Below are positions 19,697 through 30,087 of a stretch of 64,000 bases of DNA, piece by piece. Numbering within the stretch: the first letter of the stretch is position 1; every line of letters starts with the position of its first letter. The position numbers and the translations under genes are program-made. The DNA comes from CAVVST01 sp963750995 (GTDB taxonomy: Bacteria > Acidobacteriota > Vicinamibacteria > Vicinamibacterales > UBA2999): contig CAVVST010000005.1 of NCBI GenBank assembly GCA_963750995.1, positions 434,001-498,000 on the forward strand. Reading direction: 5' to 3'. The notes under the pieces were generated by a model, which saw only the letters and a list, made by a program, of their open reading frames with translations, was not told the origin of the DNA and searched no databases.

Positions 19697-22385
19697 CTAC
19701 GCTGACGGTTCAGGACGGAAGCATGTTGGTCGAGCTTCCATGCGCCCCCTCGCCCAGTTCACGGCGACGGTGATCGGTGCGCCGGTTCCGTCGTCCGTTA
19801 TCTGATTGACGAGAAACCGCTGACCGTCAGGGGCGACGGCATATGGTGCTTGTTTGCCGCAGGCGTGATGCCGCCAGCAATCTGCGAGTCGAACAACGGG
19901 ATCGCGCCCCCAGACGTCAACATCTGTCCATCAGAGGCGAGGCTGATGGGCACACTCATCATCCTCCCGTCGGGTGCGAGGTAATACAGTTCCTTGCCGT
20001 CGCGCCGCCATCGCGGCTGAACGCCGCCTTCCGTCGAGAGTTGTCCGATTCCGGTCGATTCAGGGAAACGCTGGGCGTAGATTTCGAAACGTCGCAAACT
20101 GATTTGAGGCAAATACAACCCAACGCCCATCAGGTGAGAATTGCCCGTGCACCTCCTCGAAGTCGGTACCAGAGACCTCGACGGGTGTGCCTGAATACGT
20201 CCATGGGAGCGTCCCCGTGTCGCCGTCCCGTGCGAAGGTCGGTTGTGTAGTAGAGGACGAACTTGCCGTCTGGTGACCAATCGAGCGGCATTTTGACGGC
20301 ATCGTCGTGCAGCAGCAGTCTTTCGGATTCGGATCCGCTGGCCGCCTTTTCATAGAGATCGAAGACGCCCGCCGGCCGGGAGCGGAACAAGACACGGCCG
20401 CCATCAGGCGACCAGAGCGGCACGGACTCCGCGCTGCCGAGGAACGTCAGGCGGGTCGCGATCGCGGATGCCGTGTCGACGATCCAGATATCAATGTTGC
20501 CGTTGATCGTTCGATCGAATGCGACACGGTTTCCGTCCGGCGACAACTCGATGTTCCCCAGAGAACTGGAGTCGGCGGCGCCAAGTGTGCTCAAGCGCCT
20601 GCCTGTCCGATCCACCCATGCCAGCTGCCGTTGGCCCGTCGCCGCGCCTGTCCGGTACACCAGCACGCCGGTTGACGAACCGGAGAAGGCGCCAACGTAG
20701 GCGCTGGCGTTGACGGCCAGGCTGTCAGCCACGGTAAACGACTCGCCGGAGAGCGCAAGGGTCCGGAGGTCAAAACGCTGCGCGACTAGTGTCGCCTGGC
20801 GCGCGAACAGCAGAAAACCAGGCGGGGAATAGATGCCCGTCGTGTCGGAAGGCGTCAGGCGCTTTACGCTGGTCGTGCCGAGTTCTCCAACGTACACACC
20901 ACGCTGATCCGGGGCCGCGATCCGGAAGTACAGGAAATGCCGGCCGTCAGGCAGAAACTGCGGGAATCGATCGTTTTGACCTGGCATGACGGTGGTCACT
21001 GCCTCGAGTGCCCCGCCGGTCGCTGGCACGCGATAGAGGGGCCCGCTGGTGACTCGGCGCGACGAGAATCACACCGTCTGTGTTCCACGACCCTCCGCGC
21101 GCCACTGGTGTCGCCGCCAGGGTTTGTACCAGTTCCATCTGCAAATCGACGCGCTTCAGCTTCTGATCGGCAAAGAATCCAATCGACTGCCCATCGGGCG
21201 ACCAGAACGGATACACCGCATCCTCAGTTCCTCCAAGCGCTCTGGCGACGACAGCGTTCAGCGGCCGGATCCAGACCTGTGTGACGCCCTTTACACGGGC
21301 TGCGAACGCCAGCCGCTGTCCATCCGGCGAGATCGCGATCATCGTGGGGTCGTCTGTTGGCGGCGTGCTAGCTTCAAGCCGCATTTCGCTGCTGCCGCCT
21401 GGATCAGCTGTTCCTCGTGCCACCCACACAGTCGTCAACGCTACGACGACCAGGGCGACAATCGCTGCCGCCGCAACAGCTGCCGCCATCCGCCATGGCC
21501 GTCGCGGCTGTGCCGCTATCGCGGCGCCGGCGGGCGTTTCCCAGATCCAGCGGAGTTCCCGCATGACGTCGCCGGCGCTCTGCCAGCGCTCTTGAGGGTC
21601 CTTGGCAAAGCATCGTTGGATGACATGGTCGAGAAGCGGCGGCACCGAAGGCTGCAGCGCCGAGGGGGGCGACGGCATGTCTTTGAGAATCGATCCAATC
21701 AGCCCCGCATGGCTGCTTCCCTTGAACGCCTTCCTCCCCGTCAGCATCTCGTACAGAACGGCGCCCAACGCGAAGATGTCGGTCCGCGTATCCGCCTCTT
21801 GACCTTCGAGCTGTTCCGGCGCCATGTATTGAAACGTCCCGAGGATCGTTCCCTGCGCTGTGGGATTCGGCGGCGTCGTCGGCAGCATCGACAGCCGGCC
21901 CGCGATGGCCGGCGCGCTGATCTTGGCTAATCCGAAATCAAGCAGCTTCGCGCCCGATTTGGCCAGCATAATGTTGCCGGGCTTGAGATCGCGATGAACG
22001 ATGCCAGCGACGTGGGCGGCCGACAGAGCACCGGCTATCTGAATTCCGATTTGGAGCGCCTCGCCGAGTGGTAACGAACCCCTCGTCAGTCGCTCCTCCA
22101 GCGTCTCTCCATCGAGGTACTCCATGACGAGGAAGTCGCTGCATCCTGCTGCCCGATGTCGTAGAGCGTGCAGATATGCGGATGGTTCAGAGAAGCGACG
22201 GTGCGCGCCTCGCGCTCCAAGCGTTCGCGAAGGTCTGGGACAGAGGCGATTTCGGAAGACAGAATCTTGACGGCGACGGTGCGGTGCAGGCGGGTATCGG
22301 TCGCACGATACACCTCGCCCATCCCTCCCGTGCCAAGGGCGGCGACAATCTCGTAGTGGCCGAGCCGGGTGCCGGACACAAGCAT
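19697..22385 (-). pseudogene. Ser/Thr protein kinase with C-terminal PD40/TolB-like propeller (frameshifted)
   Basis: Hanks-type kinase of the PknB class common in acidobacteria. Gly loop 'LGTGGMGEVYRA', Lys in 'VAVKIL', catalytic loop 'HRDLKPGNIML', 'LDFGLAK' (DFG) and 'GTFQYMAPEQLEGQ' are all present. A single transmembrane segment ('AAAVAAAAIVALVVVALTTV') separates the cytoplasmic kinase from an extracytoplasmic beta-propeller of PD40 repeats ('SPDGQRLAFAA', 'FWSPDGQSIGFFAD', 'LSPDGNRVAFDR'). Frame changes near 22140, 21050, 20200 and 19850. The last segment ends with a stop at 19697 ('APYAVAPDGQRFLVNQ' and onward). Probably senses an external or periplasmic signal; the target is unknown. 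All kinase motifs are intact despite the breaks. Confidence 0.85.
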
Positions 22386-23188
22386 GGACGCGAGACCTAC
22401 GACCGCCCTTTGTGGGGTGGCATCAATCGAGTTGTCGTTGGAGACTGCGCCGGATTATAGTCCGCGACCGGAGAATTCCGCTCACCGTGGACAAACGTGG
22501 GCAAGGAGCGTCGCTATGGGCCGACTTCCGTCAACGAGGTCACACTTCAGCTTCGCTATGGAATGCGCTCGGCGTCAGCGGCCACCAGAATTAACGTCGT
22601 CTGCGCCAGTCGTCTCTATGTCGTTGATCCACTGAAAGTCGATCATTCGGGAACGTATTCGAGTGCCTGCTCGGTCTCAGACTCGAACTCCAGCGGAGCA
22701 ACTCTGACCATCCAACGCGGTCGTTGGACCTGACCTTTCGATAGATTTGTCCCGATCAGACCTGGCGGCTCGGAGACGCATCGCCGCTTCGTCAAGGTAG
22801 ATGTGCCGGAACACTTCGGAGGCTGCTCGTCAACGATGGCTACTGTGGAACCTTGTTTGGTTTGAAGTTGAGAGCTCGATTCCGCCGCGGACGGTAGAGA
22901 AACTTAACGCTGCAAGTTGCCGGTGATTACGCTAACACCGGTCGAAAAATTCGCGGACTAGCCGGAATCAAAGCCGCTCATGACAATCCCCTTAGTGGAG
23001 GCAACGATTCCACCTGATGGGAAGGGAGTGAGGTTCCAGAACCTCCACCTGCCTCGTGAAGACCACAGCATGTGGCGATTATTTGCGTCATTTGCGCAGC
23101 GACAAGAGGCGACTTGGGACCGCTTGGGACCAGAACTCGCGTCGGCCGAGCCCGAGAGTGCCGCCAGGAGTATTCGATTTCGGAAAAA
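22386..23188. other. Non-coding region upstream of the kinase
   Basis: About 800 bp with only short frames lacking family features. The kinase promoter should be at the 22386 end. Nothing else recognised up to the tRNA-Cys fragment. Confidence 0.4.
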
Positions 23189-23232
23189 TGGAGGCGCCGT
23201 CCGGATTTGAACCGGAGATGGAGGTTTTGCAG
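23189..23232 (-). other. tRNA-Cys 3' fragment, putative attachment-site remnant (copy 2)
   Basis: Identical over 44 nt to 6001-6044 and in the same orientation: anticodon loop CTGCAAA through T-arm, acceptor strand and CCA. The next bases on the high-coordinate side (23233-23337) also resemble the corresponding bases of copy 1, whereas the low-coordinate sides differ from the CCA end outward. No 5' half of the tRNA is present. It lies 17,188 bp from copy 1 and 141 bp past the end of the methyltransferase-like gene. Confidence 0.75.
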
Positions 23233-23372
23233 ACAGGGCTGGATTGTCTATCTTGCTGATTCGTCCTGCTTTCTGGTCGGCCTTGTTACTCCACTTTCCC
23301 TGGTGTTGGAGTGCTAACGTTCCCAAATTGTTCCCACGTTCTGAGGTCAGGCCGTTCGACAGCGGCTTTGGC

Positions 23373-24797
23373 TCAACGACGCTGATACCAGAAGAGACGA
23401 TCGCCGAAGGCAGGAGGCATCCCGTCACTCGATGGCTGAGAGCGCCAGTACGTGACCTCATTCGACCCGGCCAGGTGTAGTGCCGGCCCGCCGGTGTCTG
23501 GCATCGCCGTGTTCGAGAGGAAAAACCCGCCGGGCCGCAGCATCGACGCAACGTTGGCCAGGGCGAGCGCCTGGTCGAACACGTCGTAGTAGACGAACAC
23601 GTTGGTGGCCAGGATCAGATCGAACCCGTCGCCGTCGAGACGGTCGGTAACGATATTGAGGTCGGATACGGTCACTCGCTGCACGAGATCGGGACGGACG
23701 CGAATGGCCCTGAGCTCCGCACTGGCCGCAACCGATCGAGGTGCGTCGACCGAAACACTCGCGCCGATCTGATCGCCGAACTGGCGCCAATAGCTGTGGA
23801 ACGGCGGCAACCACTCGCGCTGTTTCGCCAGCGGGAGATAGAGCGTATAACCTTCGCCCTTCGCGGCACGCTCGGTCGCGCGGATCACGTGATCGATGAC
23901 GCGGGGGCTGATATCCAGCACGACAACATCGGTATTGGTGGTGCCGAGCTGCAGACGCCGAAGCGAATCCACGACCGCGAACGGCTGCAGGCTCTGTTGG
24001 GGATAGAAATCAAACCCGGAGTCCTTGTCGCTGAAGTCGAGTCCCGGTCCCACGATCGCCACGCGCCTGACCGCGCCGCTTCGCAGCAGGTCTCCCGCCT
24101 TCAGCGCCGCCAGCGCCTGTTCGATCGCGAAGTTCGGGGCGAGCGACGTGTCGAGCGACAGGCCGCGGGTGCGAAACACCCGCGCAGCCGTTTCGAGCTG
24201 TCGCGCCGGTTCCGGCGCCGTACGCGCGGCGTCGAGCTCGCGATCGATCCCGTTCTGTTCGTTCGCGACCCGCACGACACTGTCGATCAGGTACTGAAGC
24301 ACCGCGGCGCGACCGGCGTCGCTGTCGAACGACAGCTGACGCGCTTCGAAGAGGCGCCTCGCAAACAGGATCCGCTCGTCGCGGCTCGGCGCCGCCAGCG
24401 CCCGGACGAGATCCTGCGCGCGCGCCCGCATCAGCGTCGCGACGCGCCGCGCCTCCGCATCCTGATCCTGGCGCGTGGCAGACACCGCCGGCGGCTGAGA
24501 AGTGAATGAGCTGCCAAACAGCATCCAGTTGATAATGGTGTCTTCGTCACCTCGAGCAAGACGCGCCCGGATCTCACGATCGTGGCCGGCAATCCATGCA
24601 GACCACCGTTGATCGCGCGCCGGGCCGGTCGCCGCACCGAGTTCGACCGGAGCAAGGGCGGCATGCGCGTCGATCACCGCCTGGAGTTCCGCGTACCGCG
24701 CGTGCCTGGCCTGCGGCCCGTCGGCGCCGCCGGCCGCGCCGGCAAGCACAACGAACGCGAGGCATGCGACCTTGACCGAGGTTTTACCCCTAGGCAT
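23373..24797 (-). CDS. Exported class I SAM-methyltransferase-fold protein
   Basis: Intact. I place the start at 24797, where 'MPRGKTSVKVACLAFVVLAG' forms a signal peptide; the frame opens at 24842 but adds nothing signal-like. The first 230 mature residues are alpha-helical with no known motif. The C-terminal half is a Rossmann methyltransferase domain: 'RVAIVGPGLDFSDKD' (SAM-binding glycine motif, incomplete), 'TDVVVLDISPRVID', 'FDLILATNVFVYYDVFDQAL' and 'ASMLRPGGFFLSNTAMP', similar to CheR-like domains. A methyltransferase fold behind a signal peptide is unexpected because SAM is cytoplasmic, so it may bind another ligand or the N-terminus may be a membrane anchor. No strong ribosome-binding site seen. 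Confidence 0.7.
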   Translation of the reverse strand: MPRGKTSVKVACLAFVVLAGAAGGADGPQARHARYAELQAVIDAHAALAPVELGAATGPARDQRWSAWIAGHDREIRARLARGDEDTIINWMLFGSSFTSQPPAVSATRQDQDAEARRVATLMRARAQDLVRALAAPSRDERILFARRLFEARQLSFDSDAGRAAVLQYLIDSVVRVANEQNGIDRELDAARTAPEPARQLETAARVFRTRGLSLDTSLAPNFAIEQALAALKAGDLLRSGAVRRVAIVGPGLDFSDKDSGFDFYPQQSLQPFAVVDSLRRLQLGTTNTDVVVLDISPRVIDHVIRATERAAKGEGYTLYLPLAKQREWLPPFHSYWRQFGDQIGASVSVDAPRSVAASAELRAIRVRPDLVQRVTVSDLNIVTDRLDGDGFDLILATNVFVYYDVFDQALALANVASMLRPGGFFLSNTAMPDTGGPALHLAGSNEVTYWRSQPSSDGMPPAFGDRLFWYQRR

Positions 24798-24820
24798 AAT
24801 CACCGCACTTCGAGGCACTG

Positions 24821-25252
24821 ATGAAACACGGACGAATGACACTTTGCTCTTTTTCGCTGGCCGCGGTGTTTCTCATCGCCGGGCGGCCGGTGCTCTCTCA
24901 CCATGGGTCGGCGGTCTCGTACGATACACGGCTCAGCGTCGCCATCTCCATGACGGGGACGGTCACCGAAGTGCGCTGGCGCAATCCGCACGTCTTCATC
25001 ATGTACGAAGTCAAGGACGACAAGGGCGGCACGGTACTGTGGTCGGCCGAGACCTCGTCGCCGACCTCGATGATTGGCGAACACGGGTGGACCCGCCGCA
25101 CCGTCAACCCGGGCGACGTGCTGACGATGACCGTGCTGCCGTCGAGAGCGGGAACGCCGGCCGGCCTTCTATATAAGGTCGTGGCCGCGGACGGCAAGGT
25201 TCTCCTGCAGGACGAATCGCGCTTGAGAAACGGGCGCGAGGCAGACAAGTAA
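24821..25252 (+). CDS. DUF6152-like exported protein
   Basis: Intact 143 residues. The signal peptide ends at 'GRPVLSHHGSAVSYD', again placing His-His at the predicted mature N-terminus. The PH motif is in 'RWRNPHVFIMYEV'. The central 'LWSAETSSPTSMIGEHGWTR' is longer than in the copies at 12419 and 32522. It is followed after 12 nt by a FamA gene on the same strand whose AAGGAG overlaps this gene's TAA, so the two are very likely one transcript. It is divergent from the methyltransferase-like gene, with only 23 bp between the two start codons. Function unknown. Confidence 0.8.
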   Translation: MKHGRMTLCSFSLAAVFLIAGRPVLSHHGSAVSYDTRLSVAISMTGTVTEVRWRNPHVFIMYEVKDDKGGTVLWSAETSSPTSMIGEHGWTRRTVNPGDVLTMTVLPSRAGTPAGLLYKVVAADGKVLLQDESRLRNGREADK

Positions 25253-25264
25253 GGAGTGCATCCC

Positions 25265-26120
25265 GTGCGACTTCGCATCATCCCGATCGCCGCGCTCACA
25301 GCGACCATTGCGCTTGGTATGGTTGCCCGCGTCAGCGTGCAGAGCACGCCCGCGGCGAAGCCGACGGAGCGTACCTTCGCGAACACATGGCTGCCGGTAC
25401 CCCGCGGTCAAACGACAGAGCAGGCGGCAGCAGCGGCCGCAACCGTCAAAGGACGCGCATTCAATCCGCGCGATCTGTCGGGCGTGTGGGGCGTCCGTGG
25501 CGGTGGGGTCGGCCTTAGCAATCCAACCCCGCCGATGACGCCATGGGGCCAGGCCAGGTACGACGCGGCAAAGCCGGGGATGGGCCCCAGGGCTGTGCCG
25601 CTCGGTAACGACCCGATGCTGATGTGCGACCCGATCGGGATGCCGCGTTGGCTTGGCTACAATTACGGCACCGAAATCATCCAGCTGCCCGATCGCGTCG
25701 TCCAGACCATCGAGCTGTACCACACCTTCCGCACGATCTGGACCGATGGACGCGTCCTCCCCACTCTGGACGACGACGCGGAGCCGAGGTTCCTCGGGTA
25801 TTCCGTGGGCCGCTGGGAAGGCGATACCTTCATCGTCCAGTCATCCGGATTCGACGACCGCAGCTGGCTCGACACTGAGGGACATCCTCACAGCGACGAG
25901 ATGCGGGTCGAGGAGCGATATCAGCGCGCCAGCTTCGACACGCTGAAACTCGACCTACACCATCGACGACCCGAAGACCTATACCAAGCCCTGGGTCAGC
26001 AGCGGAACGATCAGGCTTGCGGCCGGCACCGAGATTGGCGAGTATTTCTGCGTGCCCTCGCAGGAAGAAGAGTACCGAAGGCTGGTCAGGGCGCCGGCTG
26101 GCGGCCAGCCGCGACGCTAG
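25265..26120 (+). CDS. FamA secreted protein (one frameshift)
   Basis: GTG at 25265 is preferred over the GTG at 25256 because AAGGAG (25251-25256) is then 8 nt upstream. Signal peptide, then 'DLSGVWGVRGGG', 'DPMLMCDPIGMPRWLG', 'SVGRWEGDTFIVQSSGFDD', 'EGHPHSDEMRVEERYQRA'. After a frame change near 25953 it reads 'TIDDPKTYTKPWVSSGTI' and 'GEYFCVPSQEEEYR', with a stop at 26118-26120. Both conserved Cys are present. Immediately upstream is a DUF6152-like gene and immediately downstream a complete TonB receptor, suggesting a three-gene unit. Confidence 0.75.
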
Positions 26121-26167
26121 CCGAGAGCGATATCCATCCGTCATTCATCTGAGAAGTGGGTACCCGC

Positions 26168-29119
26168 ATGCGCCGAATGATTTGTTGCGCGTTGTTCGCC
26201 CTTGCCGGCGTGATGCTCGTGCCTGGCATCTCCTACGCCCAGGCCACGATCGCCGGGATCGTTCAGGACCCGTCGGGCGCCGTGCTGCCCGGCGTGACCG
26301 TCGAAGCCGCGAGCCCCGCGCTGATCGAGAAGGTCCGATCGGCGGTGACCGACGGCACCGGTCAATACCGAATCGTCGATCTGCGGCCTGGCGTGTACAC
26401 CGTCACCTTCACGCTGCCCGGATTTGCCACCGTCAGGCGGGAGGGGCTGGAGCTGACCGGCCAGTTCATCGCCACGGTGAATGCCGAGCTGCGGGTTGGC
26501 GGCGTGGAGGAGACGATCACGGTGACCGGCGAGACGCCGGTGGTGGACGTGCAAAGCAGCACGCGCGGGCACGTGATCGATCACGCCGTGATGGATGCCG
26601 TGCCGGCGGCACGGAATCCGTTCGCGCTTGCGACGCTGATTCCGGGTGTGTCGGCCGCCAACCAGGACGTCGGCGGCGCCGGGACGATTAACGCCGCGAA
26701 TTCGCTCGCGGTGCACGGCGGCACGGGGAACGACCAGATCATCCGGCAGAACGGCGTCAACACCAACGCGTATTCAAGTGCAGCCTATACGTCGCGGATC
26801 TCGATCAACATGGCGGCGGTGCAGGAATTCGCCGTCGACACCGCGGCGGTGTCGGCGGAGGAGACGAGCGGCGGGGTGCGCATCAACATCATCCCGCGCG
26901 ACGGCGGCAACACCTTCACCGGCACCTTCATCGCCAATTACGCCAGCGGCGCGATGCAGGGCGACAACTTCACGAAGGAGCTGGAAGACGCAGGACTGCG
27001 GACGCCCGGAGCCATTCGGAAGAACTACGACATCAACCCCGGCTTCGGCGGCCCGATCCGCCGCGATCGCCTCTGGTTCTATACCTCCGGCCGGCAGCAG
27101 TTCACCAGCAACTACGTGCCCGGGATGTTCGTCAACCTGAACGCGAATGACCCGAACCTCTGGACCTACGCGCCCGACACCAACCAGCCGGTGTCCAACG
27201 ACTCGGACTTCCGCGGCGGCGATGCCAGGCTGACGTGGCAGGCGACGCCGAAAAACCGGATCGGGTTCAGCATCAACTACCAGAACAACTGCGGCTGCCC
27301 GGGCAGCATCAACGCGAGCACCGCCCCGGAAGCAGACCTCCGGCAGCGTTTTCCGCTGCAGCGGCGCGAAGTGGTCGACTGGACCATGCCGCTGACCGAC
27401 CGGCTGATGTTCGAGGCCGGCGCCAATGAGCTCTACGGCTCGAGCATCCGCGACTTTGCTCCTGGTCTCGACCCGGCGATGATCTCGGTCACCGAGCAGT
27501 CCAACGGCCTCAAGTACCGCGCCAACGACGCCTACCGCTTCAACCCCAACGCGGCGCGGCGCATTCGCGGCGCGGTCTCGTACATTCCCGGCGCGCATGC
27601 CGTGAAGGTCGGCTTCAACTACAACTGGGGATACGAATACCAGCTCAATGTCGACCGGACGCCCTACAGCTACCGGTTCAACAACGGCATTCCCAACCAG
27701 ATCACCTTACGGGCCTGGCCGTTCTCGACCCAGACCAATGTCAGCCACGATTTCGGTCTATACGCGCAGGACCACTGGAAGCTGAATCGACTGACCATCA
27801 GCTACGGCGTCCGGTTCGACGATTTTGCCGCGGGCTATCCGGAGGAGCACATGGGGCCGGCGCCGCTCGCACCGACGCGCAACATCACGTTCCAGGAGCA
27901 GAAGGGCGTGACGTCGTACCATGACATCACGCCGAAGTTCGGCGCGGCCTACGACCTGTTTGGCGACGGGAAGACGGCGCTCAAGGTGAGCGTCAACAAG
28001 TACCTGTCGAATCTCGGTACCAATCTTCCGGGCCAGGCCGATCCGACGAGCAACCTCGTCACCTCCACCAACCGGTCGTGGACCGATTCAAACCGCAACT
28101 TCATTCCCGATTGCGATCTGCTGAATCCGGTCGCCCAGAACCTGACCGCCACCGGTGGTGACATCTGCGGCGCGATGGCCAATCCCGCCTTCGGCAGCGT
28201 CGTCGCGCCCGCGGCACAGTTCGATCCCGAGCTCCTGCACGGATGGGGGAAGCGTCCGAGCAACTGGGAATTCACGGCGGGCATTCAGCGCGAGCTGCTG
28301 CCGAGAGTGTCGTTCGACTTCAGCTACTTCCGCCGTATCAACGCCAACTTCACGGTCACCGACGATCGGAACCTGTCGCCCGCGGATTTCGACTCGTTCA
28401 GCATCACCGCGCCGTCCGATCCGCGACTGCCTGGCGGCGGCGCGAACACGGTCTCGAACCTGTTCAACGTGAAGCCGGCCAGGTTCGGAATCGCAACCGA
28501 TAACTTCGTCACCCTCGACCGGAACTACGGCCGGCAGCTCCAGCACTGGAATGGCGTAGACCTGAGCCTGAACGCACGCCCGCGGAATGGATTGCTCATT
28601 CAGGGTGGCGTCAGCACCGGGCGGACCAGCACCGACAACTGCGCGGTGCTGGCCGCGCTCCCCGAATCAAATCCGACCGGTCTTCCCTACTGCCACGTCG
28701 ACACGCCGTTCCTGAGCCGCTGGGCCGGGCTGGCCTCGTACACGATTCCGCGGATCGCGGTCCAGGTCGCCGCGACACTGCAGAGCGTGCCGGGTCCGCA
28801 GGTCCTTGCCAACTACGTGGCGACCAACGCGGTCGTCGCACCGTCGCTCGGCCGAAGCCTGTCGGGCGGCGCGGCAAACGTCACCGTCAACATCGTGGAG
28901 CCCGGGACGCTGTATGGCGACAGGCTGAACCAGCTGGACGTGCGGATTGGCAAGGTGCTGGAGTTCGCCGGCACGCGCGCCAGCCTCAACCTCGACCTCT
29001 ACAACGCGCTCAACGCGAACACCGTGCTCACGTTGAACAACAACTACGCGAGCTGGCTGACGCCCCAGACGATACTTTCGGCCCGCTTCGCGAGGATCGG
29101 CGTGCAGCTCGACTTCTGA
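26168..29119 (+). CDS. TonB-dependent receptor, intact
   Basis: Complete receptor of about 983 residues from the ATG at 26168 (a GTG at 26156 is also possible). Signal peptide ('CCALFALAGVMLVPGISYAQ'), regulatory-like domain (about 25-105), plug with 'VGGVEETITVTGETPVVDVQ', then a 22-strand-type barrel ending 'RIGVQLDF' with the terminal Phe used for BAM insertion. No obvious TonB box, as usual in this class. A 'NNCGCP' motif lies in a loop near residue 380. Paired Cys occur in 'IPDCDLLN', 'GGDICG', 'TDNCAVL' and 'YCHVDTP'. It follows a DUF6152-like/FamA pair on the same strand and is likely cotranscribed. Ligand unknown. Confidence 0.9.
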   Translation: MRRMICCALFALAGVMLVPGISYAQATIAGIVQDPSGAVLPGVTVEAASPALIEKVRSAVTDGTGQYRIVDLRPGVYTVTFTLPGFATVRREGLELTGQFIATVNAELRVGGVEETITVTGETPVVDVQSSTRGHVIDHAVMDAVPAARNPFALATLIPGVSAANQDVGGAGTINAANSLAVHGGTGNDQIIRQNGVNTNAYSSAAYTSRISINMAAVQEFAVDTAAVSAEETSGGVRINIIPRDGGNTFTGTFIANYASGAMQGDNFTKELEDAGLRTPGAIRKNYDINPGFGGPIRRDRLWFYTSGRQQFTSNYVPGMFVNLNANDPNLWTYAPDTNQPVSNDSDFRGGDARLTWQATPKNRIGFSINYQNNCGCPGSINASTAPEADLRQRFPLQRREVVDWTMPLTDRLMFEAGANELYGSSIRDFAPGLDPAMISVTEQSNGLKYRANDAYRFNPNAARRIRGAVSYIPGAHAVKVGFNYNWGYEYQLNVDRTPYSYRFNNGIPNQITLRAWPFSTQTNVSHDFGLYAQDHWKLNRLTISYGVRFDDFAAGYPEEHMGPAPLAPTRNITFQEQKGVTSYHDITPKFGAAYDLFGDGKTALKVSVNKYLSNLGTNLPGQADPTSNLVTSTNRSWTDSNRNFIPDCDLLNPVAQNLTATGGDICGAMANPAFGSVVAPAAQFDPELLHGWGKRPSNWEFTAGIQRELLPRVSFDFSYFRRINANFTVTDDRNLSPADFDSFSITAPSDPRLPGGGANTVSNLFNVKPARFGIATDNFVTLDRNYGRQLQHWNGVDLSLNARPRNGLLIQGGVSTGRTSTDNCAVLAALPESNPTGLPYCHVDTPFLSRWAGLASYTIPRIAVQVAATLQSVPGPQVLANYVATNAVVAPSLGRSLSGGAANVTVNIVEPGTLYGDRLNQLDVRIGKVLEFAGTRASLNLDLYNALNANTVLTLNNNYASWLTPQTILSARFARIGVQLDF

Positions 29120-29134
29120 TAAGCGGTTGATAGT

Positions 29135-29159
29135 GGCCGTCAGCGCGCCCCTGACGGCC
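29135..29159 (+). terminator. Hairpin after the receptor gene
   Basis: A 9-bp perfect stem (GGCCGTCAG, loop CGCGCCC, CTGACGGCC) lies 16 nt past the receptor stop and before the convergent membrane gene's stop. No T run follows, so it is a possible rather than certain terminator. Confidence 0.5.
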
Positions 29160-29175
29160 TTGGCGACAGCTGCGC

Positions 29176-30087
29176 CTACTCGCTCCCGATATAGGGGAGA
29201 AACCGACCGAGGAAGATCACGCTCACCCAGAGAGAGATGGAGACCGCGGCAACGATCTTACGCACGACAGTGGCGTGAGAGCCCGGCCTCCAGCCGCCGT
29301 TCTCCTCCACCATCGTCGGATAAAGCAGGGTCGTCGCTCCGAGCAGCATCACGCCTATCTTCCACGCGAACGCCGTGTTCTGCGTGTACTGGTCGGGAGA
29401 AGCGAGAAAGAACAGCATGCCGGTGATGATATTGATTCCGAGACCTGCCATTGCCCAGGGCAGCAGCCGATTGATCTCGGCGAGCGGCACGCCGTCGACG
29501 AGTCCCAGTAGTCGCAGGTTCACCACGAGCACGACACCGAACAGCAAACACAGGCCGACGAAATGGAACACCTCGCATATCGGCCAGACCCATGGGTGAT
29601 CCAGCACGAGTTTCGCTCCCGCGATGGCGGGATCTGGCCAGGCAGGCGCATACGCGAGCGCGCCTTCCGCGAGGATTTCGGGGTGTCGAATCTGGCCGCC
29701 GATCGTCGCGGCGCGCCCGACCAGGACGAAGCTGACGAGCGACAGCACCATCGCGGCCGGGACGTGCCAGCGACGGGGCCGCCACAGCGCCAGCCACGCG
29801 ACGAGCCCTGTGATCTCCATGGCGATGAGCGCCAGCAGCGCGGCGTTGCGATGAGCGGCCACGAGGTCTTCTGAAACGCTGCCCCTGTTTCGAAGAATGA
29901 AATACGCGGCGTCGCCGCTCAGATACGCGGGAATGCCGATCAAGGCAAATCCAAAGAAGATGAGGAAGCTGGCGCGTCGCAGTTCTTCGTTCCGACGGAC
30001 CAGCGACAACCCGAACAGCGCCAGGCCGGCGGCGAAGCCGATCGTCGGCGCATGGTTGAGCAGCAGGTGAAGATGCGCAAGGTTCAC
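29176..30087 (-). CDS. Multi-His integral membrane protein, two-domain
   Basis: The start at GTG 30087 lies inside the TGA of the upstream gene (GTGA), implying coupled translation; the frame runs further upstream but carries no membrane sequence there. About 300 residues and some eight transmembrane segments. The N-terminus has a His cluster, 'HLHLLLNHAPTIGF'. The C-terminal half ('VFHFVGLCLLFGVVLVVNLR', 'LPWAMAGLGINIITGMLFFL') resembles the whole of the small upstream protein, so the gene looks like a fusion with a relative of its neighbour. Conserved His in membrane segments could bind haem b. An equivalent gene is at 45945-46877. Function unknown. Confidence 0.75.
   Translation of the reverse strand: MNLAHLHLLLNHAPTIGFAAGLALFGLSLVRRNEELRRASFLIFFGFALIGIPAYLSGDAAYFILRNRGSVSEDLVAAHRNAALLALIAMEITGLVAWLALWRPRRWHVPAAMVLSLVSFVLVGRAATIGGQIRHPEILAEGALAYAPAWPDPAIAGAKLVLDHPWVWPICEVFHFVGLCLLFGVVLVVNLRLLGLVDGVPLAEINRLLPWAMAGLGINIITGMLFFLASPDQYTQNTAFAWKIGVMLLGATTLLYPTMVEENGGWRPGSHATVVRKIVAAVSISLWVSVIFLGRFLPYIGSE

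Noticed and set aside
19198..19805. Genes in the open frames between the receptor and the kinase
   Set aside because: Apart from the integrase C-terminal remnant, the frames have no coherent features and end at the hairpin or inside the kinase 3' end.
22386..23551. A toxin-antitoxin, phage or defence gene in the gap after the kinase
   Set aside because: Short frames only; no recognisable motif on either strand apart from the tRNA fragment and its flank.
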